Shown here: one piece after another, positions 1 through 11,622 of the stretch
Layout of the letters: each line of letters begins with the position of its first letter
How positions within the stretch are numbered: the first letter of the stretch is position 1
Notes under the pieces: model-generated
What the model saw: the letters and a program-made list of their open reading frames with translations, nothing else
Told to the model about the DNA's origin: nothing
The model's database searches: none
Origin: Metellina segmentata
Lineage: Eukaryota; Arthropoda; Arachnida; Araneae; Tetragnathidae
NCBI GenBank assembly: GCA_947359465.1
Contig: OX375876.1
Location: forward strand, 86,706,184 to 86,770,183
DNA: 64,000 nucleotides
Direction of reading: 5' to 3'
Position numbers and translations under genes: made by a program

Positions 1-816
1 ATGACATAAAAGTATATTGGGAAAATAGTTTGAATATCCTCTCTTATTCTCAGATTAGTAAGGAAACTCAATTCACCTGATCTCTAGCCTCAAGGAACAC
101 TGCCAATTTTTTCTCGTCAAGTTTGAAATATGTCAATGCTACTAGAAAAATGCTGCCACTGCGAACAGAAAAATACTTTTTTCAGACCACTGATATATGA
201 ATTTTCTTATGCTTTCTTCACGAAAAGTTTCTTTCGGAAACCCCACAACTTCCTTCCCCTGCTTTCGAAAGAACATATTTATATCCCAGTTACGATGAGG
301 GAAAAATTTTCCTTGTAAAGTCAAAAGACGTGACCATTAAAATAATGAAAGTGCTTCGTGACCGATTTTGAAAAACCGATTATGCGCCACACAACTTTGA
401 AACTCCACAGCCGCACGAAGAAAAACGGGGAGCACTTTCATACCATAACACTTCGGCACTATAAATTTATCGCTGTTTTCTTCTCGTGTTGTTACAAAGG
501 TTGCGCAATCTTTCTCCTGAAGACTTGTAATTATTTACTACAACTTTTTGCTTTAGGGCTGGCTTAAAAGAACACCTCGATCGATTTCCGTAAATGGCGG
601 TAGGCTGCCAGTCTGAAGCGTTATGCTGAAAATAATTCTTACAGCAGTGCACAATACACAACTAATCTCAAACATGATGTACTTTTTGGTAGACTAACAC
701 CATCACTCACTTCCGTACCGAACGTCTTAAGGCACTGTGTCAGTTTAAATGAGTGTAGTTGGTTGAAAAGAGATGGCATATCTATACAGAATGTCTGGTT
801 TTTCACAATTAATCAC
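1..816. other. AT-rich intergenic sequence, nothing recognised
   Basis: Only short frames without recognisable motifs. No repeat boundary is visible. Confidence 0.4.
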
Positions 817-986
817 ATCGATATAATAGTAAATCGATACAATAGTACATCGATACAATAGTACATCGATACAATAGTATATCGATACAATAGTCCATCG
901 ATACAATAGTACATCGATACAATAGTATATCGATACAATAGTACATCGATACAATAGTACATCGATACAAATAGTACATCGATACA
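817..986. repeat. Minisatellite, 16-bp unit ATCGATACAATAGTAC
   Basis: Ten nearly identical 16-bp units (the last is 17 bp) plus a partial copy. Each unit contains the palindrome ATCGAT. No unique spacers, so this is not CRISPR. Confidence 0.95.
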
Positions 987-2131
987 TCATACTATATATA
1001 CTACATGCATACTAAAATCAATCTCTTTTTGAAGGGCCCGACTCCCCAGACTACCCAGAGGGCTACATGAGAGTACTGTAAGCAGAGGCGGATTTATACT
1101 TCTGCTTCCTAAGGGTCTAGCCCCTCCTAACTCCCTCTCTCTCTCAAGAGTGCTTTTCAAGGCAATGGTAAGTTGGCGAGTACAATTTCAGTAAGTAGGG
1201 AATGAGCGACTATTGGTTTGAGAAGGCACTCGCCGGAGGCCTGTAGAAGATACGTAGAAAATGTATTTTGTGCCTGCCAAAAATGGCAAATAACCATCAC
1301 CCCTAGGATGGAGGCAAACCGTAGTAGCAGTTGTAGGTCAGTGATTCCTATATAAGAGGTTAGTTCGTAATTGAAGAACTCTGGCAGTCCAAACCTGGAC
1401 ACCGGTACTACGGTACCGATCACGCCGCTTAGGCGAAACATCTTTCCGAATATGTAAGCACTACAGCTCATTGGCGAGAGCAGATGTGAGTCAGGGTTTA
1501 ATTCTAACACGACAGGTGCAAACTCCGACTGTCCTTCCGTACAAACTGATCACACTGGGCCGATCACGTTCACGTCCCGACTTAGCCTTACAAGGCGGTC
1601 AGAGGATTTTTCGAGCGGGGCGTCCTGGGTCTGTTCTACTTGCTTTTTTTAATAGAGGAATTTCCCAGCCATTGAATTGGCACGCCGATATACCCGACGT
1701 TTAAGGGTGCGACGGCGGATTCTCTCCTCCTCATAAGAAGAAAAAAAGAAGAAGCCGCCTAAGGGTTACCGGCGACTTACCGCATCCGCCCCTTCCCACC
1801 CCCTGCTCCTAGCTTTCAGCAGTCAGCAGTGGTATTATTTATTTGTTTATTTATTTTTTGTTTATTTTATTTTTTGTTTTTATGTTGTGACTTGTGCCTT
1901 TAGTATTTTTCCAAACCCTTTTGCAGCCCTGGGCTATAGCCCCCCCCCCTTCGCTGACTGTAAGGCTGTCTACACGAGAAGAGGTTGGGAGGACCTTTGT
2001 CAGGGTCCTCACCACAACCGGGCAATCAAACTACAATTGATTCATATAAAACAAATGCAGGTTACAAAAATAAACAGGATCCAAAGACCAGTTATAATTT
2101 CAAAAGCCTTCTACATCTTTGAGATGAAATA
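987..2131. other. Intergenic stretch of higher GC, nothing coding recognised
   Basis: Contains CT and purine runs (1133-1145, 1735-1756), a T-rich stretch at 1833-1880 and a C run at about 1940. Composition differs from the surroundings and suggests old repeat fragments, but I see no diagnostic ends. Confidence 0.35.
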
Positions 2132-2667
2132 AGTATACGTGTTGTTGTTGCCGTGCGGGCCATATATGGCCCAATAGGGGGTGCCATTCCCCCGGAGGGT
2201 TGGACTTCTTCATACATGACACATCCGTTTTACAGGAAGGTCCCTTTCACACATCCATTCACTCACACATCGTAATTTAGATCCCAATCAGAGGCCGATA
2301 ACCATAAGTATACGTAAATCTGTCTTATGGAACACTTAAATAGAATAGGTGTCTTCAAAACGAACATCTGCCCAATATGTAATGTTGTCAAAATGAACTC
2401 AGAACACCTTCTCTGTTGTTCAGGGTTGAACGGAGTTGTCCAGCAACAGAGCGATATCTTCAAACTGTAGTGGGATGCAAGAACTATGATGGACTGATAG
2501 AGGTCTGCCCCCTCTTCACCTCCTGATCCCTTGGACTTTTTAGACATTTTCTCCGTGTTTCTTTTGTTTGTTGTGAATATTTTATTCTTTATTTGCCTTT
2601 GTCAGTGATGAGATTTCTGTATTTTCATGGATGGAATTCCAATAAAGCCATATGTTACAACAACAGC
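2132..2667 (+). mobile_element. Non-LTR retrotransposon 3' end (zinc-motif tail), degenerate
   Basis: At about 2363-2425 the + strand reads ICPICNVV followed by EHLLCC, the CX2C...HX3-4C motif found at the C terminus of many arthropod non-LTR polyproteins. Flanking frames contain stops. The segment ends with an AATAAAG signal at 2640 and a CAA-rich tail. ATACGT before the GTTGTTGTTG start and after the tail may be the target duplication. The reverse transcriptase part is missing. Confidence 0.6.
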
Positions 2668-5397
2668 ATACGTAAATAACCAATACACTAAATGATTGAA
2701 AAGAATAAAAGCAATGTATATAGACACTGCATACTGCATACATAGGACAACTTAACTACTTAGAGAATAGTGATTAGAAAATTAAAAAATGAGCATAGAA
2801 ATCAAACAATGGAAAACGTAATTATAATAATGAATCATACATAAACGTATCGAAGTCTATTCTCTGGGGTTTATCAAATCCAAATAAGTATGAATCTCAC
2901 CATTCCAATAGTCTTGACCCTCAAGACCTTGTTATAAGCAATGTTTCGGATGTTATATTTGGTTCTTCAAGTTTTTCATTAGTTATCGTATCAGTAATAT
3001 CTCTATTTTTCCTTAACAGATTACAAATTTCATTAACACGAAAAGCTGGTCCTGATTTTATATTTAACGGATCGTTCTACAGTCAATAGTTACCGTGTTC
3101 CACTGATAATGTCGAAACTTCAGTCGAAAATTCCGCCCCCTGACTCAAAGAAGCAGAACAAATGTGGTGTTTAAAAAATTGGAAGCCGTGTGTGGTACAG
3201 AACGTTTCCTGTGAAACGTCATACGAAATAGTAAAGCATCATAAATTCTATGTCTAGACCAGTGGTCCGAAACGCGAGCTTCATTTTATGACAAAACAAA
3301 TGGCTCGGTATAAAACATCGATGGAAGGGTTGCTGCGATTGATCCAGAGTACAATCGTTAAGGACAGTGTGGGGCACGTTTGTCAGAGTAATGTTCATGC
3401 GTAATAGAGATCATAAAATACAGGTAATCACTACTTTTAAAAGGGAGGGTGTTTTCCAGTAAATGCAAACAAACTATACGGAAAGTTAATACATTACTTC
3501 CACTACACAGATAATATTCTCGCATGTCACGTATCGGGGTTACTTTAAAATGTAATTTATCTCAGTTTTCTAGACATTTGCGTTTAGTCAAATTAGCTCT
3601 ATCCAATCAATTCTTCGGAATTCATTCTTGGGAAATTTTACTGATGTGCTGAATGCAGACTTTGTTGTTTATAAAGAATAAAAAGGAATTTGAATTTTTA
3701 TGAACAAAAATATATATATATTTACGAAAAATAACGATAAACACACAAGTAAAAACACGTGATCATTCTCTTTTAAAATATTGCATCAAACTATCTGTTT
3801 CCTCTACTCCTAAGTCAAGCACCAGAATATTTATTCTTAGTCTGATTTTGTATTTTCATATTCCATAGGCTTCTGCGCACATATATTGTGTATCAAATGC
3901 TAGTGTGTGTTATTAATTTCTTGATTTATTCAGATAAGATCAGCTGAAATAATTATTGTTACTGAACATAACATACTCTGTTCTCAATAACCTTGAAAGG
4001 TGTTTCTCCACTGAATTTGTATTCGAAAACCAATCTAAGTGACGTCACGTCCGGTATACATACAGGAAACATGTTCCGCCATAGAAACATTACCACTATC
4101 TACATTTTCTGGACACAAAAACCTCTCGTAATACTTCTTTAATATCTATTTTTCAAAATCATGCTATCGATCAATAGCATCTTCTCGAGGAAAGTGATTC
4201 AACTCAACAAATCGAATTTCAAAGAGCCAAAAGATTGAAGACTTCTAAGCATATTTTACTTTAGATTTTTAATTTGCATAGTTCTGTTAATATCGCTACT
4301 TTATCTGTGGCATGTTTACTTCATTTAATTCCATGGTTTTTGTTTAATTGTAGGCTAATAAAATCGTTTGTTAATTGAAAAGTAAAATCTTCATTTGCGT
4401 CATTTTCCACGGGAGTTATGATACATTCAAAGTTCTTTCGTAATATCTGAATACATAACATGACAAGGTTTTAGCAGACTTATTAATTTGACATCATTGC
4501 ATTCCTGCATCAGAAGCATGACAAAATGCCGGATGTCGTAATTATGATCTATTCGGCTTCCAATTCACCTGAAGAAAACTCTCTATTAGCTTGTTGGTTG
4601 ACTTCTTTCTGTTGCTTCCAAAATCATAAAAAAGTCAAGCTTGCAGTTTTTAGTCCCAAGATAATTTATTAGATTAAAAGGGACGCGATACATAACATAT
4701 AAATTACATGAGCAGAAATCATTGACTGCTAAGTAACGACGGTAGCGCAGATTAACTTCATCCGGAAGAAAAGCCAATTGGACTCCTCCTGCTCGTATTT
4801 CTCAACACTCTTCTCTGATCTTGGTAACCCTTCTCTGAGTTGTCGCGCTTGTCACTCGCCAACCGCTCCAGTTGGCACTCGCCAATTTTTCCACTTGGCG
4901 ACAGCTTCCTGGCATAGCTTTCCTCTGTTTTGACATAAATACGTCTTTAAAATCGTAACGGTACTGAGGGCATGCGTAAAAAGTAGAGCTCAACAAAAAA
5001 AGCGTTACAAGTATTTTTTCCTAATGATTTATTGAAGAAATATAAAGAATATAAGACAAAGGATATCGGTACGTGACATGACCTATGGACCCAGTGCGCA
5101 GACACACTGAGTGCTGGCAGGGGGTCCGCAATCTCAAAATTCTACGATGCTGAGCTAACCTTGTGCCAGTGTGTCTGGATTGCGTGGAGAGAGGCCTACG
5201 TTAAGTGGTATCATTCTAAAACTACCGAACTACGCTACGACTCATATTGGATAACAGGAATCTCTCAATGGCAATAACTATCAAACTGCACTTCAAACGT
5301 TGAAGCTGTAAATTAATTGTTGAGTATTCACAGTAGACACAATCGCTCAAACTTCCCGACTATTTTATTCATTTCATAATCCAACTACAGGCCCGAG
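2668..5397. other. AT-rich intergenic sequence, nothing recognised
   Basis: No exon-like frames. A locally GC-richer segment at 4800-4990 contains short repeats of CACTCGCCAA and an inverted TTGGCGA, which I cannot assign. Confidence 0.4.
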
Positions 5398-5399
5398 GT

Positions 5400-5955
5400 A
5401 TTGCGGCCGCTGTGGCTAAGTGAACATGTCCACTGCGCTAGCAACCTTCGAGTTGCAGGTTCGATTCCTGTCAAGTGAATTCATCACTGGGTGTATTTCT
5501 CTGTTCTGTGTCAGTAAAACTTTCAGTGTGTAATGGTAATTGTTAATTTTAGTTAACGTCGTACTAGAGCAACACAGCGGACTATTGACGACGGTCCGGG
5601 ATCAGTTCCTTTAGGGGAAATATTCGAGGACAACACCTCGTAATTTTGAACCATGGTCAGATGACGAAGCAACACCTGAGCTGGCACCCCACTCTCCAAA
5701 CTTCCACACCAACCCAACGTGAGGACTTTCGGCCACGACAGATTTATGGTGCTCCAGCCGTCTCTTCGCCATACGCTTACAAACATCCATGCCCGAACCC
5801 GGATTCGAATCAGGCTAACACCTTAACCACTATACCGATTGGTCGGCTCATTGTGTGTATGTCTATTACTTGATATTGTAAGTCTTGTGTATGGAGTAGA
5901 ATGGCCAAATAAGGCCCTTGTGTCATAAAACTCCAAAGTAACTAACCAACCAGAC
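5400..5955 (+). mobile_element. tRNA-derived SINE (family 2), split by a nested SINE
   Basis: The head at about 5403-5475 has an A-box-like TGTGGCTAAGTGA and a B box GGTTCGATTCC, followed by a body that resumes at 5853-5955 and ends ACTAACCAACC. The same family occurs at about 27400-27645 (-), 46925-47092 (+, 3' half) and 53385-53595 (+). A SINE of another family interrupts it at 5533-5852. Confidence 0.75.
5533..5852 (-). mobile_element. tRNA-derived SINE (family 1), nested full-length copy
   Basis: The tRNA-like head is at the right end: A box TAGTGGTTAAGGTG and B box GATTCGAATCC read on the minus strand. The body continues to an AATTACCATT-like tail at the left. The 7-bp GTGTGTA occurs on both sides (5526-5532 and 5853-5859), a clean target duplication inside the family-2 SINE. 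About 20 bases of the head between the boxes are missing compared with the copy at 17219-17366. Confidence 0.85.
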
Positions 5956-6006
5956 CCGAGTATTCACATCAAAACTACAGTTAGTTTCCTTGACATAATC
6001 AACTTT

Positions 6007-6322
6007 GGCATGGTGTGTAAGTTTGGACAGTGGGGTGCTAGCTGAGGTGTTATCTCGTCATCTGACCGTGGTTCAAAATTACATGATGTTGTCCTCGGTA
6101 CTAGGTAATTTTTAATTAACGTCTTACTAGAGCAACTCAACGAGCTATTGACGACGGTCCGGGATCAAAACCCTTTGGGAAAGATCCGAGGTCAACACCA
6201 CGTAATTTCGAGCCACGGTCTGATGACGAGGTGTCGTTCTCGGATCTTTCCCTCTGGGGATTGTTCCCGGAATGTCGTCAGTAGCCTGTTGTGTGTTGCT
6301 CCAGTACTATGTTAATTAAAAT
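6007..6322. repeat. Three SINE family-1 fragments in alternating orientation
   Basis: A + fragment at 6007-6107, a - fragment at about 6104-6223 and a + fragment at 6224-6322. The last two form arms of roughly 95 bases around GGATCTTTCCC/GGGAAAGATCC and could fold into a long hairpin. None has the tRNA head. Confidence 0.75.
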
Positions 6323-6354
6323 ACCTACCTATTCTCTTGAGATAGAAAAGTTAT

Positions 6355-6690
6355 GCGTCAGTCACATATGCATATGTAAGCGCATGTGTCTGTATGTGCA
6401 TGTGTGTCTATATGTGCGTTTGCATGCTTGCTTTTATATGTGCGCGAGTGTCTATGCTTGTCTGAGTGTGTCTATACTGCTTAACTGAATCTGTGTGCGT
6501 GAGTATCCGCATGTGCGTGTGTATCTGTTTCTATATTTGCTTGTGGGTGTCTTCACGTCTGCATGCGTATGTGCCTGTGCTGTGTACCTATATGTGCGTG
6601 TCGGAATCTGCTTGAGCGAATGTCTGTGTGTACAAACGTTGCATGCTTATGTATGTCTGTGTGTGTATGTAAGCATGGGTAGGCCTCAAT
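6355..6690. repeat. Degenerate TG/CA-rich low-complexity tract
   Basis: Alternating purine-pyrimidine sequence rich in TGTGTG, TATGTG and TGCATG. Open frames here are produced by composition. Confidence 0.8.
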
Positions 6691-6811
6691 AACAGCGGTA
6701 AGATTAATTTAGGTAGAGTGGTAGTAAATATGGCTAGATATGGATTTATGTCAGCTACAGTTTAAATAGAAATTTTCTAGGTTATTTTTTTTTACAAAAT
6801 AGAGCTTTTTT

Positions 6812-7603
6812 GGTACAGCTACACTCTACGTTTATGAGCGGTGGCTAGGGCTTTGGCGATTTTTTTCGGCACACTTCTAAAATCGCCAAGGAAAGAATTG
6901 TTTCATAACTCTTTCACAAATTATTTTTCTTTTCACATCGGAAAATGAAAGCTTGAAAACGTTTTGAAAAGTATATTTTTAAAAAACTTTCGCAATAAGT
7001 AGTAAGCTTAAACGCATTTCAAAACACATATGTGAACTAGAAGAAAAACTAAGCTGCGAAAGTTGGGTAAGAATATACCCTGAAATTTATCAATTACACT
7101 AAATACAGTAGACTGTATGAAAATAGAAAGATTTTTAAAAGAAAAAAAAGCAAGAAATAATACAACCTGATCAGAACTCTTGCGGGAAAAATAATCAAAA
7201 CGAAAATGGCATAAAAACAAAACTCTTAATCGTTTTGTGAAAAATATTACAATAAAATAAAAAATTCCACAACTGCAGAAATGGAAATAAATGAACCAAT
7301 GGTATCACAGAAAAAAATTTAAAAGGACCAATGCAATCAAAGGATATTTTAAAATCAAACAAACCAATGGGAGCAAAGAAAGGATTTCAAACGAACCAAT
7401 CAAATCCAACTTTAACGGATTTTGGAAGAATTTTCTTGAATATTCAAACTGAAAGTTTCCGTTTGCCGAGGTTGCCATGAAAACCACAACAACCGTAAAG
7501 ACAAATGGGTTGCCTTAATTTATCGTAACTCGCTACAAGAAGTGCGCCAAAAAAATCGCCAAAGCCGTTGTCACCGCTCATAAACGTAGAGTGTAGCTGT
7601 ACC
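6812..7603. mobile_element. Non-autonomous DNA transposon with about 65-bp terminal inverted repeats
   Basis: The left end GGTACAGCTACACTCTACG is repeated inverted at the right end. Similarity continues through ATGAGCGGTG and GGCTTTGGCGATTTTTTT for about 65 bases. The 8-bp flanks GCTTTTTT and GCCTTTTC could be a worn 8-bp duplication as in hAT elements. The 7290-7410 interior has short degenerate repeats around ACCAATC. No transposase frame. Confidence 0.8.
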
Positions 7604-7987
7604 GCCTTTTCAGACAATGAAGCAAAACAGAACGTCTTAAATTTTTCTACTCCATAATATACTCCCAACCCCAAACTATAATTCTAGCAAAACGCGCGTT
7701 CCCTTACCTTTTATTTCAGCCCCAAGACATTCCATTGAGATCCGTCACTTTCTTATCGTTCCTGGGGGAAATAAATGGGAATCCAATACTACAAACGATG
7801 TTAAACTTCGAACTCCTTCCTCTAACGACTGCCCGATTTCTCCGTGTATCTGTGGAAAATACTGATAAACAGCAACGGGTCGTTAACAAGAGGAACATAA
7901 ATCCTTTCGTTTGGCCGCCGAAAGCTTTTCACATGTCGATAACAGGAATACCGACTCTGTTTCTTAACAAGTTTAATCTTCGCCACC

Positions 7988-8830
7988 CGAACAGAGATCA
8001 AGGAAGACATCGATTAAAACGGTAAAGTTCGATTCGTAAATCGCCTCCAGTTAGCTCGAAACAATCGAAAGTTGGGTTTGTTTCATTCAAAACTCTCCTT
8101 CAAGCCAATTGCTTCTCTTACAAATGTGAAAAATGTTAATTAATACTACGTAGATCGTTTCTGTAATGTGCTGTGAATTTTTTAAATCAGTGGTTATCGA
8201 AGTGAGGCAAGTTTATTTAATCTTCGGTCTAATCATCACCTACCGAACAGAGATCGAGAGACATTTATTAAAATGGTGAGATTCGATTCTTAAATCACCT
8301 CCAGTTAATTCAAAGGATAGAGAAACTATCGAAAGTTGGATTTGTTTTACTCAAAATTCTCCTTAAAACCAAGAGCTTATCTTATCAACGTGAAAAATCT
8401 TAGCTAATACTCTGTAAGATATGGAGGTATATTATTTTCCGGTAAAGAAATTCCTGTACTGATGTGAATTTTTCAAATCAGTGGTTATCAATTATCAAAC
8501 TGAGGCAATCCGAACAGAGATAAAAATAAAAAGACACTGATACTAATGTGAATTTTTCAAATCAGTGATTATCAATTTTCAAACTGAGGAAATCCGAACA
8601 GAGATAAAAAAAAAAGACACTGATAAAACTGTTAAAATTTGATTCGTATATCACCTCCAGTTAGTTGAAAGGACCCGAAAAAATATCGAAAGTTCAAATG
8701 ACTTATTTACAGTTCATTTTCAAACAATAGCTTTTTTACTAATGTGAAAATATGTCTATTCATGTTCTGTATGTTATGGAGGTACATTATTTTTCGATAA
8801 TTAAAGAAAGTTCTGAAATTCAGGCTAATT
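7988..8830. repeat. Degenerate tandem repeat, about 260-bp unit
   Basis: Related units start with CCGAACAGAGAT at about 7987, 8243, 8509 and 8594, followed by TCACCTCCAGTTA and ATCGAAAGTT blocks. The last step is a secondary duplication of about 85 bp. No coding frame is shared by the units. Confidence 0.75.
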
Positions 8831-9108
8831 TTCAAATCAATTTTTTGTAATCTGAAGCTTGCCTTCTTTGTTTAATTTTAACCCATCATTTCAGAAAATG
8901 AAACTGACTTTTCACCTATTAACATATATCGATGATTAATTTTTTAAACTACACTCTATAACAAAAAATATCGACGCACCAAGAAGGAGTTGTCCAGGAG
9001 TTGTGCCGAGCTCGATAAACTGGGAACAGCGCTAACTAAGGAATTATAGTCTTTATTGACGAGTCCTGTTTCTAACTCTGTTCAACAACCGTAGACTTGT
9101 CTGTAAGT

Positions 9109-9173
9109 GTGCTGTACGTTTGCCAGAAATGACTACCAGACTTTGGTAGTCATTTCTGGCACACTTACAGCAC
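9109..9173. repeat. Near-perfect 30-bp-arm hairpin inside the Tc1 remnant
   Basis: Arms 9109-9138 and 9144-9173. The inner 17 bp (GCCAGAAATGACTACCA) pair perfectly around the 5-base loop GACTT; the outer 13 bp have three mismatches. Confidence 0.9.
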
Positions 9174-9500
9174 AGCAATACTTAGACGACATTCTTTGAC
9201 CGGTTGTGTTACCGTTCCTTCTCCAGCCGCACACGACACATGTTGCTATGAATTGTCTTCATGCTTTCCCAACACTTCCTCGGCCAGCGAGGTCTCCTAA
9301 TCTATCTCCCATACAGCACATTTGAGACATTATGGGAAGGCGATTGCAACCATCCAGTAATGTTGACCATTCAGCACGACAATTGGAGACAGTATGCAAG
9401 AAATTCCACAGGATACCATCCGGGAACTTTTTCAGTTTACGTCACGTCGGGTGACAGCTTGCATCCAGGCCAGAGGTGGACCAACCGTCTTATTGACTTA
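9170..9500 (+). pseudogene. Tc1-like transposase C-terminal fragment, frameshifted
   Basis: In different frames the region reads YLDDIL, RSPNLSPIQHI, GRRLQPSSNVD and EIPQDTIRELFQ, then RRVTACIQARGG, all typical of the last third of a Tc1 transposase. The third catalytic residue in the PIE(H/N) motif is Q here, and there are frameshifts and stops. Confidence 0.85.
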
Positions 9501-9649
9501 TTCCCTTTATAACGATCAAACTCTGAAATAAATCATTCCATTGTTCTGAAATTTTAATAGTTTGTTTTCCAATAAATTTCTTCACATACACCAATTTTAT
9601 CGCAATCGGACGACTCCTTCTTGGTGCGCCATTTTTTTTACAGAATGTA

Positions 9650-11550
9650 TATTATATTTTAAATATTTATGTACCCCCATAGGCGCTTGCCTAGGGTATT
9701 TTTATGTAAGGACCTCGAAACAGAATAATGTAGTTGTGGGGCTCGAAGGCAACATTGTGATAAATAGTTACTGTACAAATTTTTCAGATAGCAATTTCAA
9801 AGATTTAAAAATTCCAAATTTTTAATAGTTTATCCATTATATAAGAGGTCGTAGGATCATTCACTTGCAAGCAACCAAAAAAATTTTGGAGTCTCTCAAA
9901 TACTTTGATTTAAATTTCTTGCATTACGGAATTTTCATTCTGTGGCTTATCACAATCTAACGAGGAGCCCATCAGTTGTTGATGAAAATGTCCATAAACT
10001 CACCCGCAAAATAATTGTTTATCAAATTTGTTTTCGGTGTGTATTTGTTAGCATAATCTAGTCTCTACAGATGTTTATCTCCACATTTGTTTCGCTATTT
10101 AATTTTGGTAATATGATGTAGGTGTGAACTTTATTGGAAATAAAAACAAACTCCATTAAGAGCTAATATGAAACATATAGACGAAATGCTATTTTATACT
10201 TTTGGCTAATTTTATTTCATTTGGACGTATGAAATGTGCATATAGATTATATTCTTTATAAATCTATTTGAATAAAGTATGAAATGTGAGTAATTACACT
10301 ATCATCAATAGATATGAGCAATTAATAAACTAAGTGCAGATATTATGCGCAGGTCTGCTGCTTCGAAAAATAAGGCAGGCAAATATTTGAATTTATAGCG
10401 CAACACATTTGTGTCAGGACCCCGTAAGAGGAGAATATCTTATCTACATAAAAGAAACCGAATATTCCTGCAGACCACAAATAGATCCATAATAAAACAA
10501 AGCAACGGGGAAAACTTAATTTTCCGCGAAGCTCCTGATAAAATAAATGACACGCAAGCAAAAATTATTCCAATCTTTACAATCTGCTTCGGTCTTTTTT
10601 TGTTAGAATTTCCCAAAACACTCTGGAATTTTCAACTGCCGAATACGTATTATTGCTCTTACAAATTGTCGCATTCTTTCCGGTGTTATCAATAACCTAT
10701 AAAAAATATTTAAAATTATGGCTCACAAAAGAATACAAATAAAATGAGAAATCAGTAGCGAAGAAGGAAAAAAATGGCAGATTCTGAAACGATTTATGTA
10801 CATTCGTTCATTTGGTTTCTCGGAGAACGTTTCAGTGTGGAAACTACCGCCATAAAACATACAGGAAGGGATGCTGATGACCCGGCGATCGCCGAAAATA
10901 GTCAGTTTTTTGTAAAGACTAACGATTATTTATTGACCTGGTTGACACTAACAGCACTCTTGAGATTGGAGCCATTTTTTTTCTCTCGGTGGTAAATGAC
11001 GATTCTTCCCGGCCAGAACATAAAAATGGAAATGACAGAAGTTAATGATTTGAGGCGTAATGCTTGTCAAATCTCAGATAACGATTGCGGCGTGAACACT
11101 TTGGAGATGTCAGAAATTACCCCAAACAAGGCAAATCGTTTCGTGGGCGCTGCTAAGGGGTGTTTTTTTTCTGGGTCATTTCTCATTTTACATTTTTGTC
11201 GGGGATGGGGCGATTTGAGAAAGGTTGCAAAAACACATCTGAATTCACAAAAAATGCAGACTTTTTGTAGAATTTCCGTTAAATTTTCCATTACACGTTG
11301 ATACTAAAATACATTGTATGTTAAAAGTCTACGAGTTAGAGCTTCAAATTACGAGCTCATAGATAATCATGAAAAAAGTCTTGCTCTACTTTTTTTGTAA
11401 GTATTCCAAGCTTATAAATCCGTTAGTTTAATCAACATTTGTTTATTGTTATTTATTTCTTTCATTTATGTTTGTTATTCATTCTTTTATGTTATTCATT
11501 TTTGTTATCTCACCATTAGTGAAACAATAAAAGCCTTTCTCAACTTTTAC
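9650..11550. other. AT-rich intergenic sequence, nothing recognised
   Basis: Several frames of 60-100 codons are open, but none has recognisable motifs, splice context or shared repeats. Confidence 0.4.

Positions 11551-11618
<68 letters not shown>
11551..11618. repeat. (AT)n microsatellite
   Basis: About 34 dinucleotide units with one C interruption near the start. The frame reading YIYIYI across it is an artefact. Confidence 0.98.

Positions 11619-11622
<4 letters not shown>

Larger units (their letters stand above)
8952..9647 (+). mobile_element. Internally deleted Tc1-like transposon with TIRs and TA flanks
   Basis: Ends start CACTCTATAACA (left) and CATTCTGTAAAA (right, inverted) and share GCACCAAGAAGGAGT. 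TA flanks both sides (8950-8951, 9648-9649). About 696 bp; an autonomous Tc1 element is about 1.5 kb or more. The interior carries a broken transposase C terminus. Confidence 0.9.

Noticed and set aside
817..986. CRISPR-like array
   Set aside because: Units are contiguous with no unique spacers, and the genome is eukaryotic. It is a minisatellite.
745..990. Open frame reading CIDVLLYRCTIVSIYY
   Set aside because: Entirely produced by the 16-bp minisatellite.
2263..2547. 94-codon minus-strand frame
   Set aside because: Antisense of the LINE zinc-motif segment, which makes sense on the plus strand.
5403..5475. tRNA gene on the plus strand
   Set aside because: Same family as the SINE heads at 27560-27645 and 53385; no proper cloverleaf closure.
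6291..6692. Two Cys/Val/Tyr-rich frames
   Set aside because: Result of TG/TA-rich low complexity; no conserved residues pattern or splice context.
10411..11301. Frames of 73-101 codons on both strands
   Set aside because: No motifs, no splice signals and no similarity to anything I recognise; expected by chance.
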